From: Stigmatella aurantiaca DW4/3-1
GTDB lineage: Bacteria; Myxococcota; Myxococcia; Myxococcales; Myxococcaceae
Length of the DNA stretch: 64,000 nt
Reading direction: 5' to 3'
NCBI RefSeq assembly: GCF_000165485.1
Contig: NC_014623.1
Location: 7,148,893 to 7,212,892, forward strand
Made by a program: the position numbers and the translations under genes. Positions within the stretch are counted from its first letter, which is position 1, and the number at the start of each line of letters is the position of its first letter. The notes beneath the pieces were generated by a model. It worked only from the letters and a program-made list of their open reading frames with translations, made no database searches and was not told the origin of the DNA. This document shows, one piece after another, positions 35,053 through 43,448 of this stretch.

Positions 35053-36591
35053 TCAGTCCCTGGGAACCGGCATGTAAATCAGGGCGCTCTCTTGAATCAC
35101 GGGACTGCCCAGGCTGTCATCCAGGCCTCCGGTCACGAGCACCGAGCCGTCCGGCAGCGGGGTGCAGGTATGCAGGTACCGGGCAGAGGCCAGCGGCGGC
35201 TGGCCCAGGACCGCCGAGGTCTCGCTGGCGGTGGGAATCACCTGCTCCACGAGCCCGGAGCTCACCAGCTTGAAGCTCGCGGGGTCCTGCCGACGCCCCC
35301 CCGCGACGAAGACCCGTCCCGCGGACAGGGCCTCCGCGCACACATCGCCCCTGGCCACGAACGAGGGCCCTTCCGAGACCCGGGGCACCGCCGCGCTCCA
35401 ATCGATGACCTCCGACATGGGCAGGGCGTTCCCGTTGATCTCCGGAGCCTCGGGAGAGCCGTAGCCGCCCACCACGAGCAACCGCTGCCCCGCGAATGGG
35501 GCCAGCGCGGCGTTCCTCCGGGGCTGGCGCAGCCGCGCCCCCGTGGCCTCCGGGACGAATGTGGCGCCATCGAAGGCGAAGGTCAGCACCTCGGGCACCA
35601 GCGCCGTGCCATCCGAGCCGCCGATGACCGCCACGCGCTGCCCCTCCTGAACGGCGCTCACGCTCGCGCCCAGCCGGGGCAATGCCTGGGGCACGGAAAA
35701 ACCCCGGAGCGCTTGGGGATCGACCCCCTCCGGCTCGGGCACCAGCGCCCCGGCCTCCCCCACCCCACCGGCCAGCAGCACCCGCCCACCGCTGTCCATC
35801 GCGGCCCCGTGGCGGCTCCGGGCCCAGGCCAGCTCGAAGCCCTGGACCTCTTCGGTCACCGGATCCCAGACCCCCGCGGAGCGCAGGGGCACCGCGACAC
35901 CCGCCTGAGAGACCTCCCCGCCCGCCAGCAGCACCCCACCCCCCGGCGTCAGCGTCGCCGTATGAAAGGCCCTCCGCGCCGCCCCCCCGCCCGCACCCGG
36001 CAGGAAGGACAGGGTCCGCCCGCCCGGGTCCAGGATTTCGAGGGAGGCGAGGGTCTCGGCATTCCCCGAGCCGTCCACCTGGAAGCCCCCGGCCAGCAGC
36101 ACCCGGCCATCCTTCAGGAGCGTCGCCGTGTGCCCCGCCCGAGGCTCGGTGAGGTGCAGGCACTCACCCGGCCGCTGCGCATCCTCCAGCGGCACCCACG
36201 TCTCCACCCGGCGGAGGACGACGCGCACGGGCTCCGCAGGCCCCCCTTCCGCGGGCATCTCGAACGGGGCGGAGCGTCCCACGGAGACCACCTGCCCGGA
36301 GAAGAAGGGCTCGTCCGTGTACCCTCGCGCCTCCAGCACCCGTCCGGGCCCGGGAGGCACGGCGGGCACATCCTCGGGCCGCAAGTCCACGGGGGCGACC
36401 CGCTCGATGGGAGGGTGGATTCCTTCGCCCGTGACCCGCAGCAGCAGCCACGTGACGTTCTCGAGGGGCGGGAGGCCCATGCATGCGGTGGTGACGAGTT
36501 GGACCCTCGGCGCCTGCCCCTCCTCCTGGCATGCAGGGGTAAGGGCCAGCAGAACCCAGGCCAAGGCCTGACGATAGGGGGGGAGCCGCAT
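35053..36591 (-). CDS. Kelch/galactose-oxidase-like propeller lipoprotein
   Basis: 512 residues from ATG 36591. Signal with a lipobox ending at Cys21 (LALTPAC). From about residue 140 there are at least six Kelch-type blades with the recurring pattern of HTATLLKDGRVLLAGG, HTATLTPGGGVLLAGG, RHGAAMDSGGRVLLAGG and LHTCTPLPDGSVLVTGG. Probably exposed at the cell surface or in the periplasm; ligand unknown. Divergent from the sensor kinase gene with an 84-nt gap. Confidence 0.83.
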   Translation of the reverse strand: MRLPPYRQALAWVLLALTPACQEEGQAPRVQLVTTACMGLPPLENVTWLLLRVTGEGIHPPIERVAPVDLRPEDVPAVPPGPGRVLEARGYTDEPFFSGQVVSVGRSAPFEMPAEGGPAEPVRVVLRRVETWVPLEDAQRPGECLHLTEPRAGHTATLLKDGRVLLAGGFQVDGSGNAETLASLEILDPGGRTLSFLPGAGGGAARRAFHTATLTPGGGVLLAGGEVSQAGVAVPLRSAGVWDPVTEEVQGFELAWARSRHGAAMDSGGRVLLAGGVGEAGALVPEPEGVDPQALRGFSVPQALPRLGASVSAVQEGQRVAVIGGSDGTALVPEVLTFAFDGATFVPEATGARLRQPRRNAALAPFAGQRLLVVGGYGSPEAPEINGNALPMSEVIDWSAAVPRVSEGPSFVARGDVCAEALSAGRVFVAGGRRQDPASFKLVSSGLVEQVIPTASETSAVLGQPPLASARYLHTCTPLPDGSVLVTGGLDDSLGSPVIQESALIYMPVPRD

Positions 36592-36675
36592 GGCGGGCCA
36601 CCGTATCAGCTTGCGCTCGGGCCAGCGCGAGCGTAGCGATGGGGCTGGGCCGCGTGTGTCCGCCCTTCCCTCGTG

Positions 36676-38217
36676 ATGAAGCTCTCGCTCGCCACGCGCA
36701 TCTTCCTGGGCTACGCCGTGGTGCTCGTCACCTTCGGAGCGGTGTCCCTGTTCAGCGTGGCGGAGCTGCACCGCAACCAGCAGGAGATCCGGCTCATCAG
36801 CCAGGGCTACCAGCCGCTCTCCCAGGATGCCGCGGCCCTGGAGACCTTCCACACCAACCAGATCAAGGACACGGAGCGGCTGCTGGACGAGGAGAGCGTG
36901 GAGACGCGGCGCGCCCTCATCCGGCTGGCCCGGGTGTACTACCCGCCCCTGATGGCCCAGCGCATGGCCTCCGCCCAGGCCAAGGCGCGGGAGGTGCTCA
37001 CCTTCGCCCCCTCTGGCGAGATGCCGTTCGTGAGAGAGCTGGAGGCCCGCTTCGGGGAGCTGGAGGCGCAGCACGCAAGCCACGGCCAGAAAGCCGAGGC
37101 CGTCTTCACCGCCCTGAGCACCGAGAGCCCCAACCGGCAGAAGGTGGCCGAGCTCATCGCCGAGCTGCGGCAGATGGAGTCCACCATCGGCCGGGAGTTG
37201 CGCGTGCTGCGCGCGGCCCTCGACAACCGCATCCGCGAGCGCGTGGACCGTGTCGAGGAGCGCGAGCGGGGCACGGGGCTGGCCATCATCATGCTCTCCC
37301 TGGTGGCCATCATCGTGGGCCTGGGGGCCACCTTGCTCTCGGCGCGGACCTTGCGGCCGGTGCGCACCCTCATCGAGGGCGTCTCGCGCATTGGCCGGGG
37401 GGACTACAGCGCGCAGCTCGGCGTGCAGGGCGAGGACGAGGTGGCGGTGCTGGCGCGGGAGTTCGACGCCATGGCCCGCTCCCTCCAGGCGCGCGAGTCC
37501 CAGCTCAAGGCGCAGGCCGAGGCGCTCGCCCGCGCCGAGCAGCTCGCCGCCGTGGGCCGCATCTCCGCCCAGGTCGCCCACGAGGTGCGCAACCCCCTGT
37601 CCTCCATCGGCCTCAACGTGGAGATGCTGGAGGATGCCCTGGCCCACGCCACCTTCAGCGACCCCGAGGAGGCGCGCGAGACGAAGGACCTGCTGGCCGC
37701 GGTGACGCGCGAGGTGGACCGGCTCACCGACGTGACGGAGCAGTACCTGCGCATGGCCCGCCCCCCCAAGCCCACCCTGGTGGCCGAGGACGTCACCGAG
37801 GTGCTCGGCAGCCTGCTCGACTTCTCCCGGGAGGAACTGGAGCGCGCGGGCGTCCAGGTGGTGCGGCACTTCGACCCGGACACCCCCTTGGTGATGGCCG
37901 ACGAGGGACAGTTGCGCCAGGTCTTCCTCAACCTGGTGCGCAACAGCCGGGAGGCCATGCCCGGCGGCGGCCGCCTCACGGTGACCATCCGGGGGATCGA
38001 CAAGGAGGTGGAGGTATTCGTCCAGGACACCGGCCGGGGCATGCCGGAACCGGTGCGTGAGCGCATCTTCGAGCCCTTCTTTTCCACCAAGGAAGGCGGC
38101 ACGGGGCTGGGCCTCTCCGTCAGCCAGCAGATTCTGCAAGCCCATGGCGGCTCGCTTTCCTGCCTGAGTTCCTCCGGCCAAGGCACCACCTTCGTGTTAA
38201 GGCTTCCTCGCGCATGA
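36676..38217 (+). CDS. Membrane sensor histidine kinase (HAMP)
   Basis: 513 residues. Membrane helices at about 8-28 and 200-225 (GLAIIMLSLVAIIVGLGATLL) flank a helical periplasmic sensor. Then comes a HAMP domain (RTLRPVRTLIEG), an H-box AHEVRNPLSSIGLNVE, an N-box NLVRNSREAMPGGG, and G-boxes VQDTGRGMP and GGTGLGLSVSQQI. NtrB-like class. A GTG directly before the ATG is an alternative start. No response regulator lies beside it; its stop overlaps the M16 peptidase start by 4 nt (ATGA). Confidence 0.92.
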   Translation: MKLSLATRIFLGYAVVLVTFGAVSLFSVAELHRNQQEIRLISQGYQPLSQDAAALETFHTNQIKDTERLLDEESVETRRALIRLARVYYPPLMAQRMASAQAKAREVLTFAPSGEMPFVRELEARFGELEAQHASHGQKAEAVFTALSTESPNRQKVAELIAELRQMESTIGRELRVLRAALDNRIRERVDRVEERERGTGLAIIMLSLVAIIVGLGATLLSARTLRPVRTLIEGVSRIGRGDYSAQLGVQGEDEVAVLAREFDAMARSLQARESQLKAQAEALARAEQLAAVGRISAQVAHEVRNPLSSIGLNVEMLEDALAHATFSDPEEARETKDLLAAVTREVDRLTDVTEQYLRMARPPKPTLVAEDVTEVLGSLLDFSREELERAGVQVVRHFDPDTPLVMADEGQLRQVFLNLVRNSREAMPGGGRLTVTIRGIDKEVEVFVQDTGRGMPEPVRERIFEPFFSTKEGGTGLGLSVSQQILQAHGGSLSCLSSSGQGTTFVLRLPRA

Positions 38218-39539
38218 GCTTTACACCCCATCGGGACGTGCTGCCCTCCGGGCTCCGCGTCGTCACCATCGAGACGCCCCACCTGCACACCGCGTTGCTC
38301 TCCGTGTACGTGCGGACGGGCAGCCGCCACGAGACGCCTCAGAACAACGGCGTCAGCCACTTCCTGGAGCACCTCTTCTTCCGGGGCAGCGATGGCTGGC
38401 CGGACACGGTGCGGATGAACGCCGCCGTCGAAGAGGTGGGCGGCAACCTCAATGGCGTCACCACCCGGGACCACGGCTACTACTACACGCCCCTCCATCC
38501 AGACCACATGGCCGTGGGCATGAACATCATCGGGGACATGCTCACCCGCCCCCGCCTCACGGACATGGAGGTGGAGCGGCAGATCATCCTCGAGGAGATG
38601 CTGGACGAGGTGGACGACAAGGGCCGGGACATCGACATCGACAACCTGTCCAAGCGCCTGCTCTTCTCGAACCACCCCCTGGCGCTGAAGATCGCGGGCA
38701 CGCGCGAGTCCGTCTCCCGGCTGACCCACGCGCAGGTGCTCGAGCACTTCGCCCGCCACTATGTCGCCGGCAACATCGTGGTGACGGCGGCCGGCCGGGT
38801 GAGGCACTCCGAGGTGATAACCCTGGCCGAGCGCGCCTTCGCCCGCCTGCCCGAGGGCCCCGCGACCACCGAGGAGATGCCGCTGCACACCCCGCCGGGC
38901 CCGCGCCTGCACTTCGTCACCCACGACGAGTCCCAGACCGAGTTCCGGCTCAACTTCCGCATCGTGCCGGAGCACCACGAGGACTTCCCCGCCCTCCAGA
39001 TCCTCCGCCGGGTGCTGGACGATGGCTTGTCCTCGCGCCTGCCCTTCGAGATCGTCGAGAAGCGCGGCCTGGCCTACTCCCTCAGCGCCTCGATGGATGC
39101 CTTCCACGACGCGGGCGTGTTCGAGATCGACGCGGCCTGCGCCCCGGAGAAGTCCTCGCTCGTGGTGGAAGAGGTGCTTCGGGTGCTCGGCACGCTGTGC
39201 ACGGACCTCGTCTCCGACGAGGAGCTGACACGCGCCAAGCGCCGGCACCGGATGCTGCTGGAGTTCGCCCAGGACTCGCCCGGCGAGCTGGCCGGCTGGT
39301 TCGGCGGCACGGAGCTCTTCCGCAAGCCCGAGTCCTTCAACCGCCGGGCGGACATGGTGGACGCGCAGACCGCGCAGCACGTGCGCGAGGTGGCACGGCA
39401 CTACTTCGCCCGGGAGAACCTCACCGTGGTGGCGGTGGGCCAGCGCAAGGGCTCCCAGGCCCTCCAGCGCGTGGTGCAGGACGCGCAGGCGCTGCCCACG
39501 GCCGCCTCCTCCACGCTCACCGGCCGCCGCGCAGGATGA
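38214..39539 (+). CDS. M16 family zinc peptidase
   Basis: 441 residues, a single active M16 unit of two repeats. The inverted zinc motif is HFLEH (49-53), with the third ligand Glu near 128 in IILEEMLDE. The N-terminus begins LPSGLRVVTIETPH as in the processing-peptidase/PqqL-type proteins. Residues needed for catalysis are intact. No signal peptide, so probably cytoplasmic. Translationally coupled to the sensor kinase. Confidence 0.93.
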   Translation: MSFTPHRDVLPSGLRVVTIETPHLHTALLSVYVRTGSRHETPQNNGVSHFLEHLFFRGSDGWPDTVRMNAAVEEVGGNLNGVTTRDHGYYYTPLHPDHMAVGMNIIGDMLTRPRLTDMEVERQIILEEMLDEVDDKGRDIDIDNLSKRLLFSNHPLALKIAGTRESVSRLTHAQVLEHFARHYVAGNIVVTAAGRVRHSEVITLAERAFARLPEGPATTEEMPLHTPPGPRLHFVTHDESQTEFRLNFRIVPEHHEDFPALQILRRVLDDGLSSRLPFEIVEKRGLAYSLSASMDAFHDAGVFEIDAACAPEKSSLVVEEVLRVLGTLCTDLVSDEELTRAKRRHRMLLEFAQDSPGELAGWFGGTELFRKPESFNRRADMVDAQTAQHVREVARHYFARENLTVVAVGQRKGSQALQRVVQDAQALPTAASSTLTGRRAG

Positions 39540-40839
39540 TGGGCCCCTTGGACTTCTTCTTCTTTGGCATCGCGTCGGTGAGCGCGGCCTTGATGGAGAC
39601 GTAGTCCGGGTTGCCCGGCTCCCGCGCCAGCGCCTCGTCGATGAGCTTGCGTCCCCGCTCCAGGTGGATCTTGCTCTCCGCGTACATCTGGGCGAGCGCC
39701 ACCTTCTCCTCGATCGAGGCTTCGCCGATGAAGTGGATCTGCTCCAGGGACGTCATCGCATCCATCTTGCGGCCCGCATCCCGGTGGATCCGCCACATCC
39801 GCGACAGCGCCGGGGCAAACCGGGGATCCGAGCTCAGCGCATAGCTGTAGTTCTCCACGGCGCCCGCCTTGTCCCCTTGCGCCTCCAGCGCCCGCGCCCG
39901 CACGTAGAGCGCCCGCGGGTAGCGGGAGCGGAGGCGCAACACCTTCTCCACCAGCGCCTGGGCTTCCTTGTTCTGCCCCAGCAGGAGCTTCGTCTCGGCC
40001 AGCATCGACAGCGCCTCCACGCTGGTGGGCTCCGCCGCGACGAGCTGGGTCAGGACGGTGTCCGCCTCCGCGGGGCGCTCCAGCCGGTTGAGGATGCGCG
40101 CGCGCAGCAGGATGACCTCGGGCCGCACCGCGTCCTCTTCCGCGAGCGACATGAGGTCCTGCTCCGCCTCCGCCACGAAGCCACTGTTGAGGAAGTAGCG
40201 CACGCGGAGCATCCGCGCTTCCATCAGCCCGGGGTTGTCCGTGATGAGCCGGTCCATCAGCCGGGCGGCCAACAGCTCGTCCCCCTTGAGCAGGAGGATC
40301 TCCGCCTCCACCACCTTGGCGTCCGGATCGTCTGGACGCTCCTTTTGAATGGGCTCCAGCGACTTGAAGGCCGCCTCCAGGCTCCCCTGGCGGGCTTGAA
40401 GCCGGGCCAGCGAGAGCAGCTCGGGGTCCGTGAGCTGCTGGCGGTCGCGCAGCGCCACAAGGGTGGTGATGGCCTGCTCGATGTGGCCTCCGCGCCGGTA
40501 GAGCTCCGCCATCTGCTTCTGAATGGCGGGATCCTCCCCTGGGGCAATCGCCTCGGCCTCCTTGAGGGCCAGAATGGCCGGCCCCTCGTTCCCGGCGACG
40601 CGGTAGGCCTCGGCCAGCAGCAGCAGCGGCTCCACCGCCTCGGAGCGAAGGTTGGCCGCCTCGCGGAAGGAGCGAGAGGCCCGCTCGGGCTGGTGGGCCG
40701 CCAGGGCGGTGCGACCGTCGGCGAGCTTCTGCTCGTAGCTCTCCGCCCGCGAGTGCACGGCGGCCATCTCCGGGTCCTTGCAGGCAAGCGGGAGGAGCAG
40801 AGACAGGGCGGGGGTCAACCAAAGAATTCTCAAACGCAT
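39517..40839 (-). CDS. TPR-repeat lipoprotein
   Basis: 440 residues. Signal with lipobox LPLAC (Cys20). About eight to ten tetratricopeptide units follow (for example LLLLAEAYRVAGNEGPAILALKEAEAIAP and LYVRARALEAQGDKAGAVENYSYALSSDP). The C-terminus is Lys-rich (PKKKKSKGP). Probably a scaffold under the outer membrane; partner unknown. The last 23 bases overlap the end of the convergent M16 gene. Confidence 0.85.
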   Translation of the reverse strand: MRLRILWLTPALSLLLPLACKDPEMAAVHSRAESYEQKLADGRTALAAHQPERASRSFREAANLRSEAVEPLLLLAEAYRVAGNEGPAILALKEAEAIAPGEDPAIQKQMAELYRRGGHIEQAITTLVALRDRQQLTDPELLSLARLQARQGSLEAAFKSLEPIQKERPDDPDAKVVEAEILLLKGDELLAARLMDRLITDNPGLMEARMLRVRYFLNSGFVAEAEQDLMSLAEEDAVRPEVILLRARILNRLERPAEADTVLTQLVAAEPTSVEALSMLAETKLLLGQNKEAQALVEKVLRLRSRYPRALYVRARALEAQGDKAGAVENYSYALSSDPRFAPALSRMWRIHRDAGRKMDAMTSLEQIHFIGEASIEEKVALAQMYAESKIHLERGRKLIDEALAREPGNPDYVSIKAALTDAMPKKKKSKGPIILRGGR

Positions 40840-40879
40840 CGCTGAGCGGGAGGGTAGCGGATGTTATCCTCTCCCGTCG

Positions 40880-41227
40880 ATGGACCCCTTCGTCCGGCGC
40901 CTCGTCGAGAGGCTCCATGATCCCACCCGGCCGCTGTCGCGCAACCGCCACTTCCACACCTTCGATACGCCCGAAGGTCGCTCGGCGCTGAAGGTCTCTC
41001 GCCGCCTCAAGAGCCTGCAGCGGGACATCCTCTCCTGCTTCCAGGAGGGCCACCGGCCCCGCTTCTTCCGCCAGGTGGGCCCCGAAGGGGAGACCCGCAT
41101 CGAGCTGCTCATGGAGCGCATCCAGGGCCGGCGCATCTCACATCTCCAAGATGCGGAGTTCGAGTTGCTTGCTCAGCTGCCAGGGGTCCGTGAGGCGCTG
41201 GAAGAGATCCTCGAGCCCGCGGCCTGA
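40880..41227 (+). CDS. Small hypothetical protein
   Basis: 115 residues, basic N-terminal half (RRLVERLHDPTRPLSRNRHF) and acidic C-terminal half, no signal or membrane segment. I do not recognise a family. ATG 40880 was chosen as the first start that follows the divergent TPR gene. Base bias supports coding. Followed 25 nt later by the TrpF-like gene. Confidence 0.6.
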   Translation: MDPFVRRLVERLHDPTRPLSRNRHFHTFDTPEGRSALKVSRRLKSLQRDILSCFQEGHRPRFFRQVGPEGETRIELLMERIQGRRISHLQDAEFELLAQLPGVREALEEILEPAA

Positions 41228-41251
41228 ACGAATTTTCCATTGAGGGTGCCC

Positions 41252-41923
41252 GTGGAACCAACGGTCCGCGTCCGAGTGAAGGTGTGCTGCATCCTGTCCG
41301 AGGAAGAGGCGCGCATCGCCGTGCGCCACGGCGCGGCGGCGCTGGGGCTCGTGTCCCGGATGCCGAGCGGGCCCGGGGTCATCTCCGAGGAGCGCATCGC
41401 GGAGATTGCCTCGAAGGTTCCGCCGCCCGTGGGCACCTTCCTGCTCTCCTCCTCCACGGAGGTGGACGCACTGGTAGCGGAGCACCGGCGCACGCGGACG
41501 AACACCTTGCAGCTCGTGGACAGCCTTCCTCCTGGACATCTCCAAAGGCTGCGCGAGGCCCTGCCCGGCGTGCGGCTCGTTCAGGTCATCCACGTCACGG
41601 GCCCCTCCTCCCTCGATGAAGCGCTCTCGGTGGCGCCGTGGGTGGATGCGCTGCTGCTCGACAGTGGCAACCCCACCCTCGCGGTGAAGGAGCTGGGCGG
41701 CACGGGCCGGGTGCACGACTGGGAGGTCAGCCGGCGCATCCGCGAGCAGGCCTCCCTTCCCGTCTTCCTCGCGGGAGGCCTGCGCCCAGAGAACGTGCTG
41801 GAGGCGGTGCGCCAGGTCGGCCCTTATGGGCTGGACATCTGCTCCGGCCTGAGGACGGACGGGCGGCTCGACGAGGACAAGGTCTCCCGCTTCTTCCGCG
41901 CGCTGGACACGCTCGCGGCCTGA
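41252..41923 (+). CDS. Phosphoribosylanthranilate isomerase (TrpF)-like protein
   Basis: About 223 residues from GTG 41252 (GAGG 6 nt upstream). The TrpF barrel is visible: VKVCCILSEEEARIAVRHGAAALGLV, LLLDSGNPTLAVKELGGTGRVHDW (general-acid Asp), VFLAGGLRPENVLEAV and GLDICSGLR. The catalytic Cys is kept, but KxCGI reads KVCCI and the usual S-P-R phosphate-binding motif after the second strand is not recognisable. It stands apart from other trp genes. It may be the only TrpF of the organism or a paralogue with another substrate. Confidence 0.75.
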   Translation: MEPTVRVRVKVCCILSEEEARIAVRHGAAALGLVSRMPSGPGVISEERIAEIASKVPPPVGTFLLSSSTEVDALVAEHRRTRTNTLQLVDSLPPGHLQRLREALPGVRLVQVIHVTGPSSLDEALSVAPWVDALLLDSGNPTLAVKELGGTGRVHDWEVSRRIREQASLPVFLAGGLRPENVLEAVRQVGPYGLDICSGLRTDGRLDEDKVSRFFRALDTLAA

Positions 41924-41936
41924 AGCGCGGGCCCCC

Positions 41937-43436
41937 TCACCCGAAGGAGGCGGAGACGCGCGGCTCGGGCTCCGTTCCTGGCAGCACCGGCGTCGGGCTC
42001 AGGGCCTGAATGAGCAGGCTGCGCAGGGCCTCCGTCAGATCATCCCCCTGCGCGAGGACCCCCGCGGGGGCCCCCTGGAGCTTCTCCGGCACGGTTTCGC
42101 CCACCACCACCACCGGGACGCGGATCTCCCACGCCAGATAGCTGGCCAGCCGGACCGCCGCCTCCGAGGCATCCATCAACAGCGCCCCCACCGCCCCCGC
42201 ACTGAAGGGGCGCCACAAGGGCCGCGCCGCCTCGGCGGGGGGCAGCACGCAGAAGTCCAGGTGGAGCACCTCGCTCAACTCCAGGCGCCCCAGCGTCCCG
42301 AAGCCGCTCTTGACCGCCGAGGGCTCCGCCGACACCGCCGCCAGCCCGGGGAGGCGCGCGAACAACCGGCGGGCCACGGCCGGACCGTTGCCGCAGACGA
42401 ACACCTTCGCCGTCACCACCTTCAAGGGGGCCTTGCCCCGGAGCACGCGGCTGCGCAGCGAGTGCATCTCCGCGGGCCCGAGCAGCGGGCCACTGCCCTC
42501 GCCCCCTTCTTCCTCGGCCACCCGCGCCACGCCCTTCTGCATCAGCGTGGTGAGCACGCCCAGCACTTCCAGGTCCGTGGCCGGCGCCAGGTCCAGCACT
42601 TCCCCCATGGCGCGCGGCTGGCGCAGCAGGTCCACCACCTGGGCCGTGACCGGGTGCTGATCCTGTGGCAGGTCCGCGTCCGGGGCGATCATCAGCCGCG
42701 TGGTGCGCGAGGGCAGCGCGGGCATCAGCCGGTTCACCTCGTCGGCTTGCCGCATCCCCTCCAGCAGCGCGTCGTCCATGCCGCGGGTGATGCGCGCGCG
42801 CGCGGTGCTCGAGCCCGGCGCGAAGGTGAACGTGCCTTCGGTCCAGGCCAGCAGCCGGAACAGCGCCTTCTCCCCCTCGACCCGCCCCAGCCGCGCGTTC
42901 GCCGGCCGCCCATCGGCGACGACGATCTCGCCGCGCTCGTTGCCGCGCTCCAGGTTCAGCTTCCCGCTGCGCTTGTTCATCCCGAGGATCTGCATCAGGT
43001 CCGGAATGCCCAGCTGGCTCAGCGAGCCTTCGATTTCCTGCGTGTCGCTCTTGAGGTCCTTGGCGGCCTCGGAGCGGCGGAAGATGTGCTCGATGCGGCT
43101 GAGCACTTCATCCAGGTTGAAGGGCTTCTTGAGGTGGGCCGCCAACCGCAGACCGCGCAGCCGGTCCACATCCAGGTTGGTGGTGGTGAGCACCACCGGG
43201 ATGTCCTCCGTGCGCGGGTTGGTGCGCAGAATCTGAATGAAGGTGCGCGCCTCCAGCAGCTTGCACCCCTCGTCGAACAGCGCCAGGTCCGGGTGGCGCA
43301 GCACGCAGATCTCCAGCGCGCGCGCGCCATCCGGCGCGTAGTGCACCTGGTAGCCCTTCTGGCGCAGGGCGCGTGAGAGCATCCGGACCGCGTCGAGGTC
43401 GGGGTCTGCGATGAGGATCTTCCGGACCGGGGCCAC
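41937..43436 (-). CDS. Receiver-DUF4388 protein with C-terminal GTPase-like domain
   Basis: 499 residues, GTG start. A receiver domain at 1-120 (ILIADPD, acceptor Asp in LALFDEG, Lys in HLKKPF). A DUF4388 domain at about 137-210 (GSLSQLGIPDLMQILGMNKRSG, GEIVVADGRPANARLG). The C-terminal ~150 residues begin KVVTAKVFVCGNGPAVARRLF and resemble a small-GTPase or deviant G domain without a clear Walker A. It lies 12 nt downstream of the REC-GAF-GGDEF gene on the same strand, so the two are probably co-expressed. Confidence 0.8.
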   Translation of the reverse strand: MAPVRKILIADPDLDAVRMLSRALRQKGYQVHYAPDGARALEICVLRHPDLALFDEGCKLLEARTFIQILRTNPRTEDIPVVLTTTNLDVDRLRGLRLAAHLKKPFNLDEVLSRIEHIFRRSEAAKDLKSDTQEIEGSLSQLGIPDLMQILGMNKRSGKLNLERGNERGEIVVADGRPANARLGRVEGEKALFRLLAWTEGTFTFAPGSSTARARITRGMDDALLEGMRQADEVNRLMPALPSRTTRLMIAPDADLPQDQHPVTAQVVDLLRQPRAMGEVLDLAPATDLEVLGVLTTLMQKGVARVAEEEGGEGSGPLLGPAEMHSLRSRVLRGKAPLKVVTAKVFVCGNGPAVARRLFARLPGLAAVSAEPSAVKSGFGTLGRLELSEVLHLDFCVLPPAEAARPLWRPFSAGAVGALLMDASEAAVRLASYLAWEIRVPVVVVGETVPEKLQGAPAGVLAQGDDLTEALRSLLIQALSPTPVLPGTEPEPRVSASFG

Positions 43437-43448
43437 GGTGCGCGCTCG

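Noticed and set aside
35053-38181. Minus-strand frame open from the Kelch gene right through the sensor kinase
   Set aside because: Only the part to 36591 starts with a lipoprotein signal; the rest is antisense to a clear histidine kinase in GC-rich DNA.
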